DNA of 64,000 nucleotides from the NCBI GenBank assembly GCA_044224905.1, contig JBGAJN010000001.1, positions 806,001-870,000 of the forward strand. Reading direction: 5' to 3'. The position numbers were made by a program, and so were the translations under genes. Positions 26,120-33,930 of the stretch are shown piece by piece; position 1 is the first letter of the stretch, and each line of letters begins with the position of its first letter. The notes beneath the pieces were generated by a model. It had not been told where the DNA came from, did no database searches, and worked only from the letters and a program-made list of their open reading frames with translations. Origin of the DNA: JBGAJN01 sp044224905. Lineage in GTDB: Bacteria; Verrucomicrobiota; Verrucomicrobiia; Limisphaerales; JBGAJN01.

Positions 26120-26824
26120 TCAGTTCTGCGGGAATGAGAGGCCGTTAGTAACTCCGGAGTCGCGGAGGAAGAGTTTGAGTGCGCCCTGCACGTTGGTGGT
26201 CGGATTAAACTGTTGCACGCTGCCGTCGGCCAGTGCCGCATTGCCTTGATTTACGTGATAATTTCCAGTCCAGCCCCAATCAATCTTGCTGATGGTGCTG
26301 TTTTGTCCGGGGTCGCCGATTACAAGGTCGCCAACCTGAGTGCTCGAAGTGAGTTCACGCATGTTGCGATCGCCGGAGAGAAGCTTAAGCGGTGAGGTTT
26401 CGCTTGCATCCAAGCCTGCGAAGTAGGAGATGCGATTGTCGCGGATCGAGTCACCGGCAAAGTTGGTATGGATTCCGGCAGACGGGATTTGGGCTGGGCA
26501 AACCACAACTTTTGGGGTTACCAGTTCCTCCTTAAGCGTTGTGAAAAACCGCCACGTGTCAGTTCCGGGCGGGGTGCCAGCGGTGCGGAAACTGGCCGCA
26601 TTACGTTGTCCAGGATATTGGCCGTCGTTATCCGTGGAATCCATTTTAGCGGCAAGGCCAATTTGCTTTAGGTTGCTAACGCATTTGATGCGCTGGGCTT
26701 TGGCCTTGGCTTTGGAAAGCGCCGGCAACAATAGGCTGGCTAGAATGGCGATAATGGCGATGACGACCAGCAGCTCGATGAGCGTGAAGGCCCCGATTTT
26801 GATTTTGCGGAAGGTTTGGCGCAT
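26120..26824 (-). CDS. Type II secretion G/pseudopilin-like protein
   Basis: The 234-residue protein has the N-terminus MRQTFRKIKIGA-FTLIELL and the hydrophobic helix of type IV-like prepilins. Position -1 of the cleavage site is Ala instead of Gly, which prepilin peptidases tolerate less often but which is seen in this phylum. The middle shows RIKCVSNLKQIGLAAKMD and NRISYFAGLDASE, and the end has GNAALADGSVQQFN, matching the neighbour at 25240 block by block. It is a tandem paralogue. Its own promoter-like sequence and terminator suggest an independent unit. The role of the two copies cannot be told apart. Confidence 0.85.
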   Translation of the reverse strand: MRQTFRKIKIGAFTLIELLVVIAIIAILASLLLPALSKAKAKAQRIKCVSNLKQIGLAAKMDSTDNDGQYPGQRNAASFRTAGTPPGTDTWRFFTTLKEELVTPKVVVCPAQIPSAGIHTNFAGDSIRDNRISYFAGLDASETSPLKLLSGDRNMRELTSSTQVGDLVIGDPGQNSTISKIDWGWTGNYHVNQGNAALADGSVQQFNPTTNVQGALKLFLRDSGVTNGLSFPQN

Positions 26825-26856
26825 AAATTTTTTTGGGTTAAGGGACGTGGTTGGAG

Positions 26857-26884
26857 ACGATAATTATTCGCGTTTTAGTGTCAA
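26857..26884 (-). promoter_or_regulatory. Promoter of the pseudopilin gene at 26120-26824
   Basis: On the minus strand TTGACA (26884-26879), a 16-nt spacer and TATCGT (26862-26857) precede the ATG at 26824 by about 33 nt. The remaining 26885-27066 gap shows nothing else recognisable. Confidence 0.45.
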
Positions 26885-27066
26885 TCGTTTTAGCTGAGAA
26901 TTATCTAGCACACACGGTGCCGACGGGAGTTGGGTGCGAATTCCTCAGGAAACCATCCAGTGTTGAGCTCGGTCTGCGTGAAGCTCGTTCCTTGTGCGTG
27001 AAAAAAACGCAGGTGTCGAAAGGTGTTCTTTGTTGAAACCATTTCGGAGCCGCTTAGGCTTCGTTA

Positions 27067-27273
27067 ATGAACGAACGGTTGGAACGCGTCGAGGCGGCTT
27101 TGGCCCACATGGAACATCTCTGTGAGCAATTGAACCTGGTCGTCGTCGATCAGGGTAAGACGCTTGCGCGATTGAGCGCGCAGGTTCAGCGATTGGCGCG
27201 TACCGTCGAGTCTCAGGAAGTTGATCGCATCAAGGCAACGAATCCTAAACCGCCGCACTATGGTGGGAGCTGA
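27067..27273 (+). CDS. slyX: SlyX-family small coiled-coil protein
   Basis: The 68-residue protein is one heptad-rich helix (RLERVEAALAHMEHLCEQLN, then LARLSAQVQRLARTV). It is followed by the short conserved tail KPPHYGG, which marks SlyX proteins. E. coli SlyX has the same size and PPHY tail. Its biochemical role is not established. The gene stands alone and is convergent with the aldo/keto reductase gene. Confidence 0.8.
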   Translation: MNERLERVEAALAHMEHLCEQLNLVVVDQGKTLARLSAQVQRLARTVESQEVDRIKATNPKPPHYGGS

Positions 27274-27355
27274 GAAGAAGTTGAGAGCTTTATGATTTGA
27301 GAGTCGCGGTGGCTGATTGCGGATTACACTTACGCGCCAACTTGTTTAGCAACCG

Positions 27356-28537
27356 TCAGCTTTGGCTAAGTCGTTTTTTCGGTGCTTCAAAGAGAAGTTG
27401 GTGAGCCTCTTGCAATATTGCTGGGATCTTCTCTGCGAAAGAATTCTTGGCTAGTGCAGTGCGCAACTCGAGCTTGGCAACATCTCCAGCGTTTTCGCCG
27501 GGGAACCAGTGGTCGGCTTGGCCGAGCAAGTTGTAGCGCATCTTGCCCCAATCGACGAGATCGAGAGATTTGGCGTAGGTCCAAAGGCGGAGAATCTCGA
27601 GAATGTTTACTTCACCAGGCACAGCCACGTATTCGGGCAGGCCTCGAAACCAGTTGTTGCACCAGTCATCGCCAAGTGACTCCACCATGGCGGCGCGCAG
27701 GCGCTTCTCGATGGGGGCAATCACTTCCGCGGCGCGTTCGTAATGTTCGAGCGCTTTGATGTGTTCGTCGAAATCACTCGGCTTGGCGGCGCCGCAACTC
27801 AGCGTGTGAACCTGCGGACGCGCGAGGCAGTAGAGGTCGTTGAATTGCATCGGCGAAAGCGGCGCGCACAAGGCGACCATTTTCGGCGGCGGACTGTAGA
27901 GCTTTCCGCCTTTATCATTCGGGCTGATGATGAACATCCCCATGTCACGTCGCGCGGCCTCTTCGACGGCAATCCAGTTGAGGTCGTTTACGAAATACCA
28001 ATGGAGGTTCACGTAGTCGAATTCGTCGCTGCGGATGGCCTCGAGAATGATGTCCGTGGTGGCGTGAGTTGAAAATCCGATGTGGCGCACGCGGCCTTCG
28101 CGTTGGAGTTTGCGGGCGGCGGCCGCGCAACCGTTCTTGCCTACGGACCAATTCAAAAGTTCGCGATTGTTGATTCCGTGGAGTGAAAGCAGGTCAACGT
28201 AATCGAGCTTAAGGTAGTTCATCGAAGTCTCGAACGTCTTCAGGAAATCCTCGACTCGCGCGTGCGGGGCGACCTTGGTCTGGACGATGATTTTTTCTCG
28301 CGGAAGAGAAGGCAACACCCGTCCCAGTTGCATTTCTGAGGAACCGTAGCCGCGCGCAGTTTCAATATGGTTGATGCCCAGTTCGAGTGCGCGATGAATG
28401 GTCGCCTCGAGGTTCGCCTGATTATCAGACGGGATGTCTTGCGGCGAGACATCCTGCCACTTGAATTGGTAGCGCATCCCACCACAACTGATCACCGGCA
28501 TCGAGAGTCCCGTCTTACCAAACCTGCGATATTTCAT
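27356..28537 (-). CDS. Aldo/keto reductase family oxidoreductase
   Basis: The ATG at 28537 (MKYRRFGKTGLSMPVISCGG) is chosen over an upstream TTG. The 393-residue protein is a TIM barrel with the family tetrad partly altered. The usual Asp is Glu59 (HIETARGYG), Tyr64 and Lys88 (VQTKVAPH) are in place, and His is in LLSLHGIN. It is longer than classic reductases and has a C-terminal extension (after about residue 300) of the kind found in the YgjR/Fe-S-linked group, but without a cysteine cluster. It should reduce a carbonyl with NADPH. The substrate is unknown. Confidence 0.85.
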   Translation of the reverse strand: MKYRRFGKTGLSMPVISCGGMRYQFKWQDVSPQDIPSDNQANLEATIHRALELGINHIETARGYGSSEMQLGRVLPSLPREKIIVQTKVAPHARVEDFLKTFETSMNYLKLDYVDLLSLHGINNRELLNWSVGKNGCAAAARKLQREGRVRHIGFSTHATTDIILEAIRSDEFDYVNLHWYFVNDLNWIAVEEAARRDMGMFIISPNDKGGKLYSPPPKMVALCAPLSPMQFNDLYCLARPQVHTLSCGAAKPSDFDEHIKALEHYERAAEVIAPIEKRLRAAMVESLGDDWCNNWFRGLPEYVAVPGEVNILEILRLWTYAKSLDLVDWGKMRYNLLGQADHWFPGENAGDVAKLELRTALAKNSFAEKIPAILQEAHQLLFEAPKKRLSQS

Positions 28538-28656
28538 TGTGCCGATGCTGCCAGCGCGGGTTTTACGTGGCAATGACGCACGCGCAATCGACTCGCAGGT
28601 TCGCGAACACTCCCCGCGTCCATGTTGAGCATGGCGGCTGCTAAAGGGCGGTTACT

Positions 28657-29472
28657 ATGCTCAGAAATAAGTTTGTTGGGATTCTCACCTTTGCGCTCTC
28701 ACATCTACTGCTGCCGCAAGCTTACGCGGATGACGCTGCTTCGCCGGCGAGTCGTTACACCACCGATGCTGCTGCCGTAGTAAAAATGGGCGAGGAACTA
28801 GTTCACGCTCTGAAACAGCCGGTTCGCCAACAACTCGGTGCCGTGCGTGTGGAAGTTGTCGCGGGCGCCAAACCGGACATTCACTTTCAAACTGCAGCCG
28901 GTAGCGACGCGAAGTCCGGTGCCGTGGTCGTGACCTCGGGGTTCGTGGATTTGATCAACTACCTTTCACACGCCCGCGCTCTTGAAAAAACATCGAAAGG
29001 ATCGTTCCAGAAATACCTCCAAGCACTTGCGCAGGCGGGCGCGGATTCCGCACCGATACCGCCGCCTGGATTGAGTAATCCGGCGAATTGGAACGACAAC
29101 GTGCTCAACGAACAGATGAGCAACTTCAATCAGATTTTCGGCGTCGTGCTGGGAACGCAACTGGCCCATCAATATTTGGGCAACAGCCAGAAGTATTCTG
29201 GTCAGGCGAGCCAGGCAGGCAGCAGCACGACGCCTGCGTTTAACCAGATCGTGACTCCGGAAGACTTCGATGCGGCAATCAAAGCTGGCGTGCACAACGC
29301 CCTCGATTGCGGGTTCGGAGTGGCGGGAATCAAATACATCGTCGAAGGCTTCGACAAAGTGCAGCAACGTCCCGCGTGGGCCGGTTATTTCCTGTCGGAC
29401 AAAGCCAAGCTGCCGAAGTTGCGCAAGGATTTGGAAAAGTTCGAGCGCATGTATTTCGCTGGCGACTTTTGA
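28657..29472 (+). CDS. Exported protein resembling an inactive M48-type metalloprotease
   Basis: The 271-residue protein has a signal peptide (cleavage near residue 25, LPQAYADD). The region VVVTSGFVDLINYLS followed by GVVLGTQLAHQYLGN has the layout of secreted M48 peptidases, where the second block would be HELAHHYLGH. Here the zinc motif HExxH reads T167-Q-L-A-H171, so the first His and the catalytic Glu are lost and peptidase activity is unlikely. GFGVAGIKYIVEGFDKV and a Phe-rich end follow. A strong terminator lies 22 nt after the stop. The M48 relation is my inference from motif order. The protein may be a chaperone-like or binding remnant. Confidence 0.6.
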   Translation: MLRNKFVGILTFALSHLLLPQAYADDAASPASRYTTDAAAVVKMGEELVHALKQPVRQQLGAVRVEVVAGAKPDIHFQTAAGSDAKSGAVVVTSGFVDLINYLSHARALEKTSKGSFQKYLQALAQAGADSAPIPPPGLSNPANWNDNVLNEQMSNFNQIFGVVLGTQLAHQYLGNSQKYSGQASQAGSSTTPAFNQIVTPEDFDAAIKAGVHNALDCGFGVAGIKYIVEGFDKVQQRPAWAGYFLSDKAKLPKLRKDLEKFERMYFAGDF

Positions 29473-29494
29473 TTTAGGGGCCGAAAGGCAACGG

Positions 29495-29528
29495 CGCGCG
29501 GGACTTCGGTCCCGCGCGTTTACGTTTT
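29495..29528 (+). terminator. Intrinsic terminator with UUCG tetraloop
   Basis: A perfect 10-bp GC-rich stem (29495-29504 with 29509-29518) closed by TTCG is followed by TTTACGTTTT. It ends the transcript of the exported M48-like gene and lies before the stop of convergent mqnD-like 29562. Confidence 0.9.
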
Positions 29529-29561
29529 AAGATCCGCTTGGAATTTCCTGTGCGAACCGAC

Positions 29562-30413
29562 TTAAACAACGAACTCGAGTTCCTGCCGGTGCGGGATCAG
29601 GCCGCGCTCGTGTGCGCGACCGAGAAAGCGGCGGATCGATTCGCGACCGCGTTCGCCGTAGTCGATGGTCCAGTGGTTCACGTACATGCCGACAAATTTG
29701 TCCGCGAGATCGCGTCCCATGTCGCGGGCGTATTGCAGCGCGTGTTGCACCGCGGGCCCGCGATGATCGAGACTGAATTGAATGCTCGCCGTGAGAATGT
29801 CGGAAATATTTTTGCGCACCGCGGGTTCAAAGCGTTTGTGAATGACGTTGCCGCCGAGCGGGAGCGGCAATCCTTCGTTGTCGCGTCCCCACCAAACGCC
29901 GAGGTCTTCGCAACAGACGAGGCCTTCGTTCTGAAACGTGAGTTGCCCTTCGTGAATGATCAGGCCCACGTCGGCATTGCCACTGCGAACGGTTTGGAAG
30001 ATTTGATCAAACGGCACGACGACGAAGTTGAACTCCTTCGCGGATTTACCCAACCACAGTTGAAGCGCCAGAAACGCGCTGGTCATCGTTCCGGGAACAG
30101 CGATTTTCAACCGCGCAATCTCGTCGCGCGTATAGGGGTGTTTTGCGACAAGCATCGGGCCGTAACCATCGCCCATGCTCGCTCCGCTAGGCAGCAGCGC
30201 GTATTTGTCGCTCACGTAGGCGTAGGCGTGAATGCTGATCGCCGAGATGTCGAGTTCGCCGCGCGTGGCGCGTTCGTTCAGCGTCTGGATGTCTTGCAGA
30301 ATGTGTTCGAAATGGAACCCGTGCGTCGGAATCAATTCCTTCGCCAGTCCGTAAAACATAAAGGCGTCGTCCGGATCGGGCGAGTGGCCAAGCGTCAATG
30401 TGCGCGATTGCAT
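29562..30413 (-). CDS. mqnD: Futalosine-pathway menaquinone enzyme, 1,4-dihydroxy-6-naphthoate synthase
   Basis: The ATG at 30413 gives 283 residues. The N-terminus MQSRTLTLGHSPDPDDAFMF and DISAISIHAYAYVSDKYALL are typical of MqnD, which has a periplasmic-binding-protein-like fold but no signal peptide and works in the cytoplasm. It converts cyclic dehypoxanthine futalosine to dihydroxynaphthoate on the alternative menaquinone route. This indicates a respiratory quinone made without the classical MenF-D-C pathway. The other mqn genes are not in the window. A start at 30449 is also in frame but would reach back towards the divergent gene. Confidence 0.9.
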   Translation of the reverse strand: MQSRTLTLGHSPDPDDAFMFYGLAKELIPTHGFHFEHILQDIQTLNERATRGELDISAISIHAYAYVSDKYALLPSGASMGDGYGPMLVAKHPYTRDEIARLKIAVPGTMTSAFLALQLWLGKSAKEFNFVVVPFDQIFQTVRSGNADVGLIIHEGQLTFQNEGLVCCEDLGVWWGRDNEGLPLPLGGNVIHKRFEPAVRKNISDILTASIQFSLDHRGPAVQHALQYARDMGRDLADKFVGMYVNHWTIDYGERGRESIRRFLGRAHERGLIPHRQELEFVV

Positions 30414-30502
30414 CGCGCGGAAGCTAGCGGGGGAATTGCCTCTTGTCACCAGCGGGCTTAAGTTCAGCCACGATCCGGCGATTCATTATATTTGAGAACG
30501 AT

Positions 30503-31204
30503 ATGAAACACCTTATTTCACGGGCCATCAGCGGTTTGACGGTTTGCGCGGTTGTCGTGCTGGCGCAGAATGTTTCCGCGGGCGAGCCGTCGGGGATTGA
30601 TTCGATCACTTGCAAGGAAGGCAAGCTCTTCACTGTGCAAGGCGGGCAAGCGACCCCAGTCGATAAGGACTTCACGTTTGCGGGGGAAATAGACGTTAAG
30701 ACCAACGGCACGTTCGCCGTCGGCGGTGGGAAAGCGCGCGAGCTGAAGGACGGCCAAATTATCCAGAAGGACGGAATGCTCTTGAGTCCCGATGGCTCAA
30801 TTACGCCGGTTGCTGACCACGTCGTGCTGCGCGCCGGGCGGGCGGTGGTTGTGAAGGATGGTGAAAGCGCTCCGCTGACGAAAGATCTGACGTTGGGGGA
30901 CGGGACGGTTGTGTCCCCCGACGGCACGGTGACTCGTGGTGGCCAGCGCAAGAAGTTGCTCGACGGTCAATTGATCAAACTCAGCGGTGCCGCGTTGCCC
31001 GTCAAAGACACCGTGGTGTTGCTCGGTGGCAAGGTGACCGTGCAGAAGGATGGGTCGCCCATCACTTTGCGTCCCGGTCAGACCATGATGATGAACGAGG
31101 GAACGAAAGTGTTTTCGGACGGATACATGGTGACGCGCGAAGGCAAGCGCGTCCCGTTGACGGAAGGCCAGGTCGTGACCCTCGAAGGCGTCGTAACGAG
31201 ATAG
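30503..31204 (+). CDS. Secreted DUF6799-like repeat protein
   Basis: The ATG at 30503 (MKHLISRAISGLTVCAVVVLAQNVSAGE) opens a signal peptide. I prefer it to one at 30443. The mature protein of about 205 residues is made of repeated beta units of about 30 residues. Each has a K/R-DG-x-[VI]-[VILM] turn and a G-x-[AVLI]-x-P-[VL] strand (KDGQIIQKDGMLLSPDGSIT, LGDGTVVSPDGTVTRGG, MNEGTKVFSDGYMVTREG). The last units resemble DUF6799. Such a repeating beta pattern suggests an elongated wall or matrix protein. The function is unknown. A 210-nt gap with nothing recognisable follows. Confidence 0.65.
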   Translation: MKHLISRAISGLTVCAVVVLAQNVSAGEPSGIDSITCKEGKLFTVQGGQATPVDKDFTFAGEIDVKTNGTFAVGGGKARELKDGQIIQKDGMLLSPDGSITPVADHVVLRAGRAVVVKDGESAPLTKDLTLGDGTVVSPDGTVTRGGQRKKLLDGQLIKLSGAALPVKDTVVLLGGKVTVQKDGSPITLRPGQTMMMNEGTKVFSDGYMVTREGKRVPLTEGQVVTLEGVVTR

Positions 31205-31414
31205 TTGGTGGCGGTTCGGTCCTTCCGCAGTTTCAATGTCGCTGCGGGGTCTGCATTTTGTCACGACGTCAGGGAAGGTCGTGAACTCCCTGAAGGCCAG
31301 TGACTCGCGTTTCGGGCAGCCGGCGTTTGCTTTGGTCGCCAGCGGGGTTTTCGTGCAAACCTGACATTGACACGTCTAAACTCGGTGGTTACGCTGCAAA
31401 TACATTTAACTACC

Positions 31415-32170
31415 ATGTTGATCCGGATTTGTTTGATTCTCGCTGTTGTTGCCGGGCTGGGAGCCTTGGGCATCACCCATTTTCAGGTAGATAAAAAGCT
31501 GAAGGACGTAGTTGCCGACCGCGACCAAACGCGAACGCAACGCGACGGCTTCGAGAAGGATCTGAAGTCTACGAAGGAGCAGCTTGCGGCCACCAATGCG
31601 TACTTGGTTACAGTTGTTGCTGAGCGTGATGATGCAAAAGCCAAGCAAGCCGCTGCGGAAGAAACCGCAAAGCTTGCGGAAAACGCTAAGAAATCTGCCG
31701 AAGGAGCATTGAACACCCTCAAAAAGCAGCACGAAACCGTGCAAGAAACTCTCGCTAGGTGGACAGGGTTGAACAAGCCTTTCGATGCGGTGCGTCAGAT
31801 GGTGGAAGATTATCCCAAAGTTAAAGATCAGCGTGATGCGTTTGAGGAAGAGAAGAAGCTTCTCGCCCGCACGTTGAAGAAGACCGAAGCGAAGCTTGCG
31901 CAGTTTTTGGATCCGGATTCTACGCCGCCCGAACTTCCAGTAGGTCTCAAAGGCAAAATCATCCAGGTCGATCCGAAGTATCAGTTCGTGGTTCTCAACA
32001 TCGGGGGCAATCAGGGTGTGTTGGAACGCGGTGAAATGTTGATCAATCGTCAGGGTCGCTTGATTGGTAAGATTAAGATCGCCAGTGTCGAGCCTGACCG
32101 TTGCGTGGCCAACATCATGAAGGCTTGGAAGCAGGACGAGCCCTACGAAGGTGACGAAGTCCTCTACTGA
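31415..32170 (+). CDS. Membrane-anchored coiled-coil protein with MreC-like beta domain
   Basis: The ATG at 31415 (MLIRICLILAVVAGLGALGIT) gives 251 residues with one N-terminal membrane helix. Residues about 25-165 form a long Lys/Glu/Ala-rich coiled coil. The final 75 residues are a small beta domain (GKIIQVDPKYQFVVLNIGGN, GVLERGEMLINRQGRLIGKI) similar in pattern to MreC-type domains and to related verrucomicrobial envelope proteins. Topology predicts the coiled coil outside the inner membrane. The small lipoprotein gene starts 2 nt after the stop, so the two probably act together at the envelope. A precise role is not known. Confidence 0.7.
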   Translation: MLIRICLILAVVAGLGALGITHFQVDKKLKDVVADRDQTRTQRDGFEKDLKSTKEQLAATNAYLVTVVAERDDAKAKQAAAEETAKLAENAKKSAEGALNTLKKQHETVQETLARWTGLNKPFDAVRQMVEDYPKVKDQRDAFEEEKKLLARTLKKTEAKLAQFLDPDSTPPELPVGLKGKIIQVDPKYQFVVLNIGGNQGVLERGEMLINRQGRLIGKIKIASVEPDRCVANIMKAWKQDEPYEGDEVLY

Positions 32171-32172
32171 AC

Positions 32173-32343
32173 ATGATTCTTCGCGAAATCATATCATTGC
32201 GTTACCTGCTGCTGGCATTGATTGCCATCAGTTTTGTCGGTTGCGCCATCGATGATGAACGCCGGAATCTCTCCTCCCGTCCGTGGAATACCCCCAAGAG
32301 CTGGGAGAATGGGTTGCCTTCCGGTTTGACGGAAGGTCGCTAA
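32173..32343 (+). CDS. Small lipoprotein, 56 residues
   Basis: A start at 32173 and TAA at 32341-32343 give 56 residues. The N-terminus ISLRYLLLALIAISFVGC is a clear lipoprotein signal (lipobox FVGC, Cys24). It leaves a mature peptide of 33 residues with SSRPWNTPKSWENGLPSGL. The gene begins 2 nt after the coiled-coil gene, so it is almost certainly in the same operon. Short lipoproteins with an RPWN-P-x-x-WE pattern occur in this phylum. A structural or regulatory role at the envelope is a guess. Confidence 0.75.
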   Translation: MILREIISLRYLLLALIAISFVGCAIDDERRNLSSRPWNTPKSWENGLPSGLTEGR

Positions 32344-32427
32344 CTTGCGGTTGAATTGTTTCCTCTGACGGAGCCAAGGTTCTCCCTCGTGTCGCTTGGT
32401 GTCCTGCGACTTGAATGGGGTGCCCTC

Positions 32428-33927
32428 TTAAGCCAGAAGCTGCGGGACAACTTTCGCGCCTTCGACGCCGGTTAGCTTGAAATCAAACCCTTGGAATCGG
32501 TAGGTCAGGCGTTCGTGGTTAAGGCCGAATAAGTGAAGGAGCGTTGCGTGTAAATCTCGGACGGGCACCGGATCTCTCACCACGTTCCAGCCAATTTCAT
32601 CGGTTTCGCCGAAAATCTGTCCGCCCTTGATGCCGCCTCCCGCCATCCAGAGCGTGAATGCGAATGGATGATGATCGCGACCCGTGACGTTTGAACTGCC
32701 GCCACGATTTTCTCCGAGTGGCGTGCGGCCGAATTCTGAAAGCCACAAGACCAACGTTTCGTCCAGCATGCCCCTCTGTTTGAGATCTTTGATCATCGCC
32801 GCGATGGGTTGGTCGGCCATCTGGCAATTGTGCTTCAACTCAGTATCGAGATTGCTATGATGATCCCAAGAGGCGTGAAAAATGTTAACAAATCGCACGC
32901 CGCGTTCAACCATCCGCCGGGCCAGCAGGCAATTTGTCGCGAAGGTTTTGAATTGTCCTGGCCCGCCACCCCGTGTGGCTTTAATGGCCGGCTCCTCGCG
33001 ATCGAGTCCGTAGGCTGCGCGAACGTGTTTGGGTTCGCCGGAAAGATCCATCAATTCCGGGGCGGACGATTGCATGCGGAAGGCGAGTTCGTAGGCCGCA
33101 ATGCGGCTGGCGATTTCGGGATCCCTCACGACGCTGTGTCGCAGGCGGTTCAAGTCGGTCAGCGTGTCGAGGCCGTAGTGTTGCATCTCAGGCGTGATTC
33201 CCGGCGGATTGCTTAAGTTGAGCACGGGGTCGCCCTGGTTTCGGAACATCACACCGGCGAACGTCGAGGGAAGAAATCCGCTCGACCATAAAGACGCTCC
33301 TCCGCTGGTGCCGCGCCCCGCGCTGAGCACGACATATCCGGGCAGGTTCTGTGATTCGCTGCCCAGCCCGTAGTTCAGCCACGAACCCATTACGGGTCGG
33401 CCGAATAGTGCCGATCCGCATTGCATGGCGAGTTGCCCGGGATGGTGGTTGAACTGGTCGGTCTGCATTGAGCGTACCATCGCGATGTCATCTGCGCAGG
33501 TGGCGATGTGGGGCAGTAGATCCGAGAAGTCCATCCCACATTGACCGTGCTTCTTGAAAGTTCGCGGGCTCCCCATCAAACGCACGGTCTCTTTTTTGAT
33601 GAACGCAAAGCGAACCTTTTCAAGCAGAGATTCCGGCAGCGGTTGCCCATCGAGTTCATTCAACTTCGGTTTGGGATCGAACAAGTCCATCTGACTCGGG
33701 GCTCCCTCCATGTAGATGCAGATGCATGCCTTGGCTTTCGGGGCAAAGTGTGGTGCCTTTGGGGCGAGCGGGTTAATGACATCTGCAGCGCGAGCTTCGG
33801 GTGTGAGGTAGCCGTCGGCCCCGAGCAGCGACGCGAGCGCGAGTGTGCCCAGGCCGCTCGCGCCGGTCGCGAGAAAGTCACGGCGAGTGAGGTCGAATAT
33901 TTCTTGGGCGGTGAACTGGTTTTTCAT
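32428..33927 (-). CDS. DUF1501 (sulfatase-like fold) Tat-exported protein
   Basis: The 499-residue protein has a twin-arginine start (TRRDFLATGASG) and the DUF1501 blocks ACICIYMEGAPSQMDLFDPKP, MVRSMQTDQFNHHPGQLAMQ, NIFHASWDHHSNLD, VLWLSEFGRTP and GRDHHPFAFTLWMAGGGIKGG. The fold resembles alkaline phosphatase/sulfatase enzymes, with conserved His and Asp metal-like ligands, but no activity is proven for the family. The stop of the upstream DUF1549/DUF1553 gene is 3 nt from this ATG, so they are coupled. This pairing is a hallmark of Planctomycetes and Verrucomicrobia, where the pair is thought to act on complex sugars outside the cytoplasm. Confidence 0.9.
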   Translation of the reverse strand: MKNQFTAQEIFDLTRRDFLATGASGLGTLALASLLGADGYLTPEARAADVINPLAPKAPHFAPKAKACICIYMEGAPSQMDLFDPKPKLNELDGQPLPESLLEKVRFAFIKKETVRLMGSPRTFKKHGQCGMDFSDLLPHIATCADDIAMVRSMQTDQFNHHPGQLAMQCGSALFGRPVMGSWLNYGLGSESQNLPGYVVLSAGRGTSGGASLWSSGFLPSTFAGVMFRNQGDPVLNLSNPPGITPEMQHYGLDTLTDLNRLRHSVVRDPEIASRIAAYELAFRMQSSAPELMDLSGEPKHVRAAYGLDREEPAIKATRGGGPGQFKTFATNCLLARRMVERGVRFVNIFHASWDHHSNLDTELKHNCQMADQPIAAMIKDLKQRGMLDETLVLWLSEFGRTPLGENRGGSSNVTGRDHHPFAFTLWMAGGGIKGGQIFGETDEIGWNVVRDPVPVRDLHATLLHLFGLNHERLTYRFQGFDFKLTGVEGAKVVPQLLA

Positions 33928-33930
33928 GGT

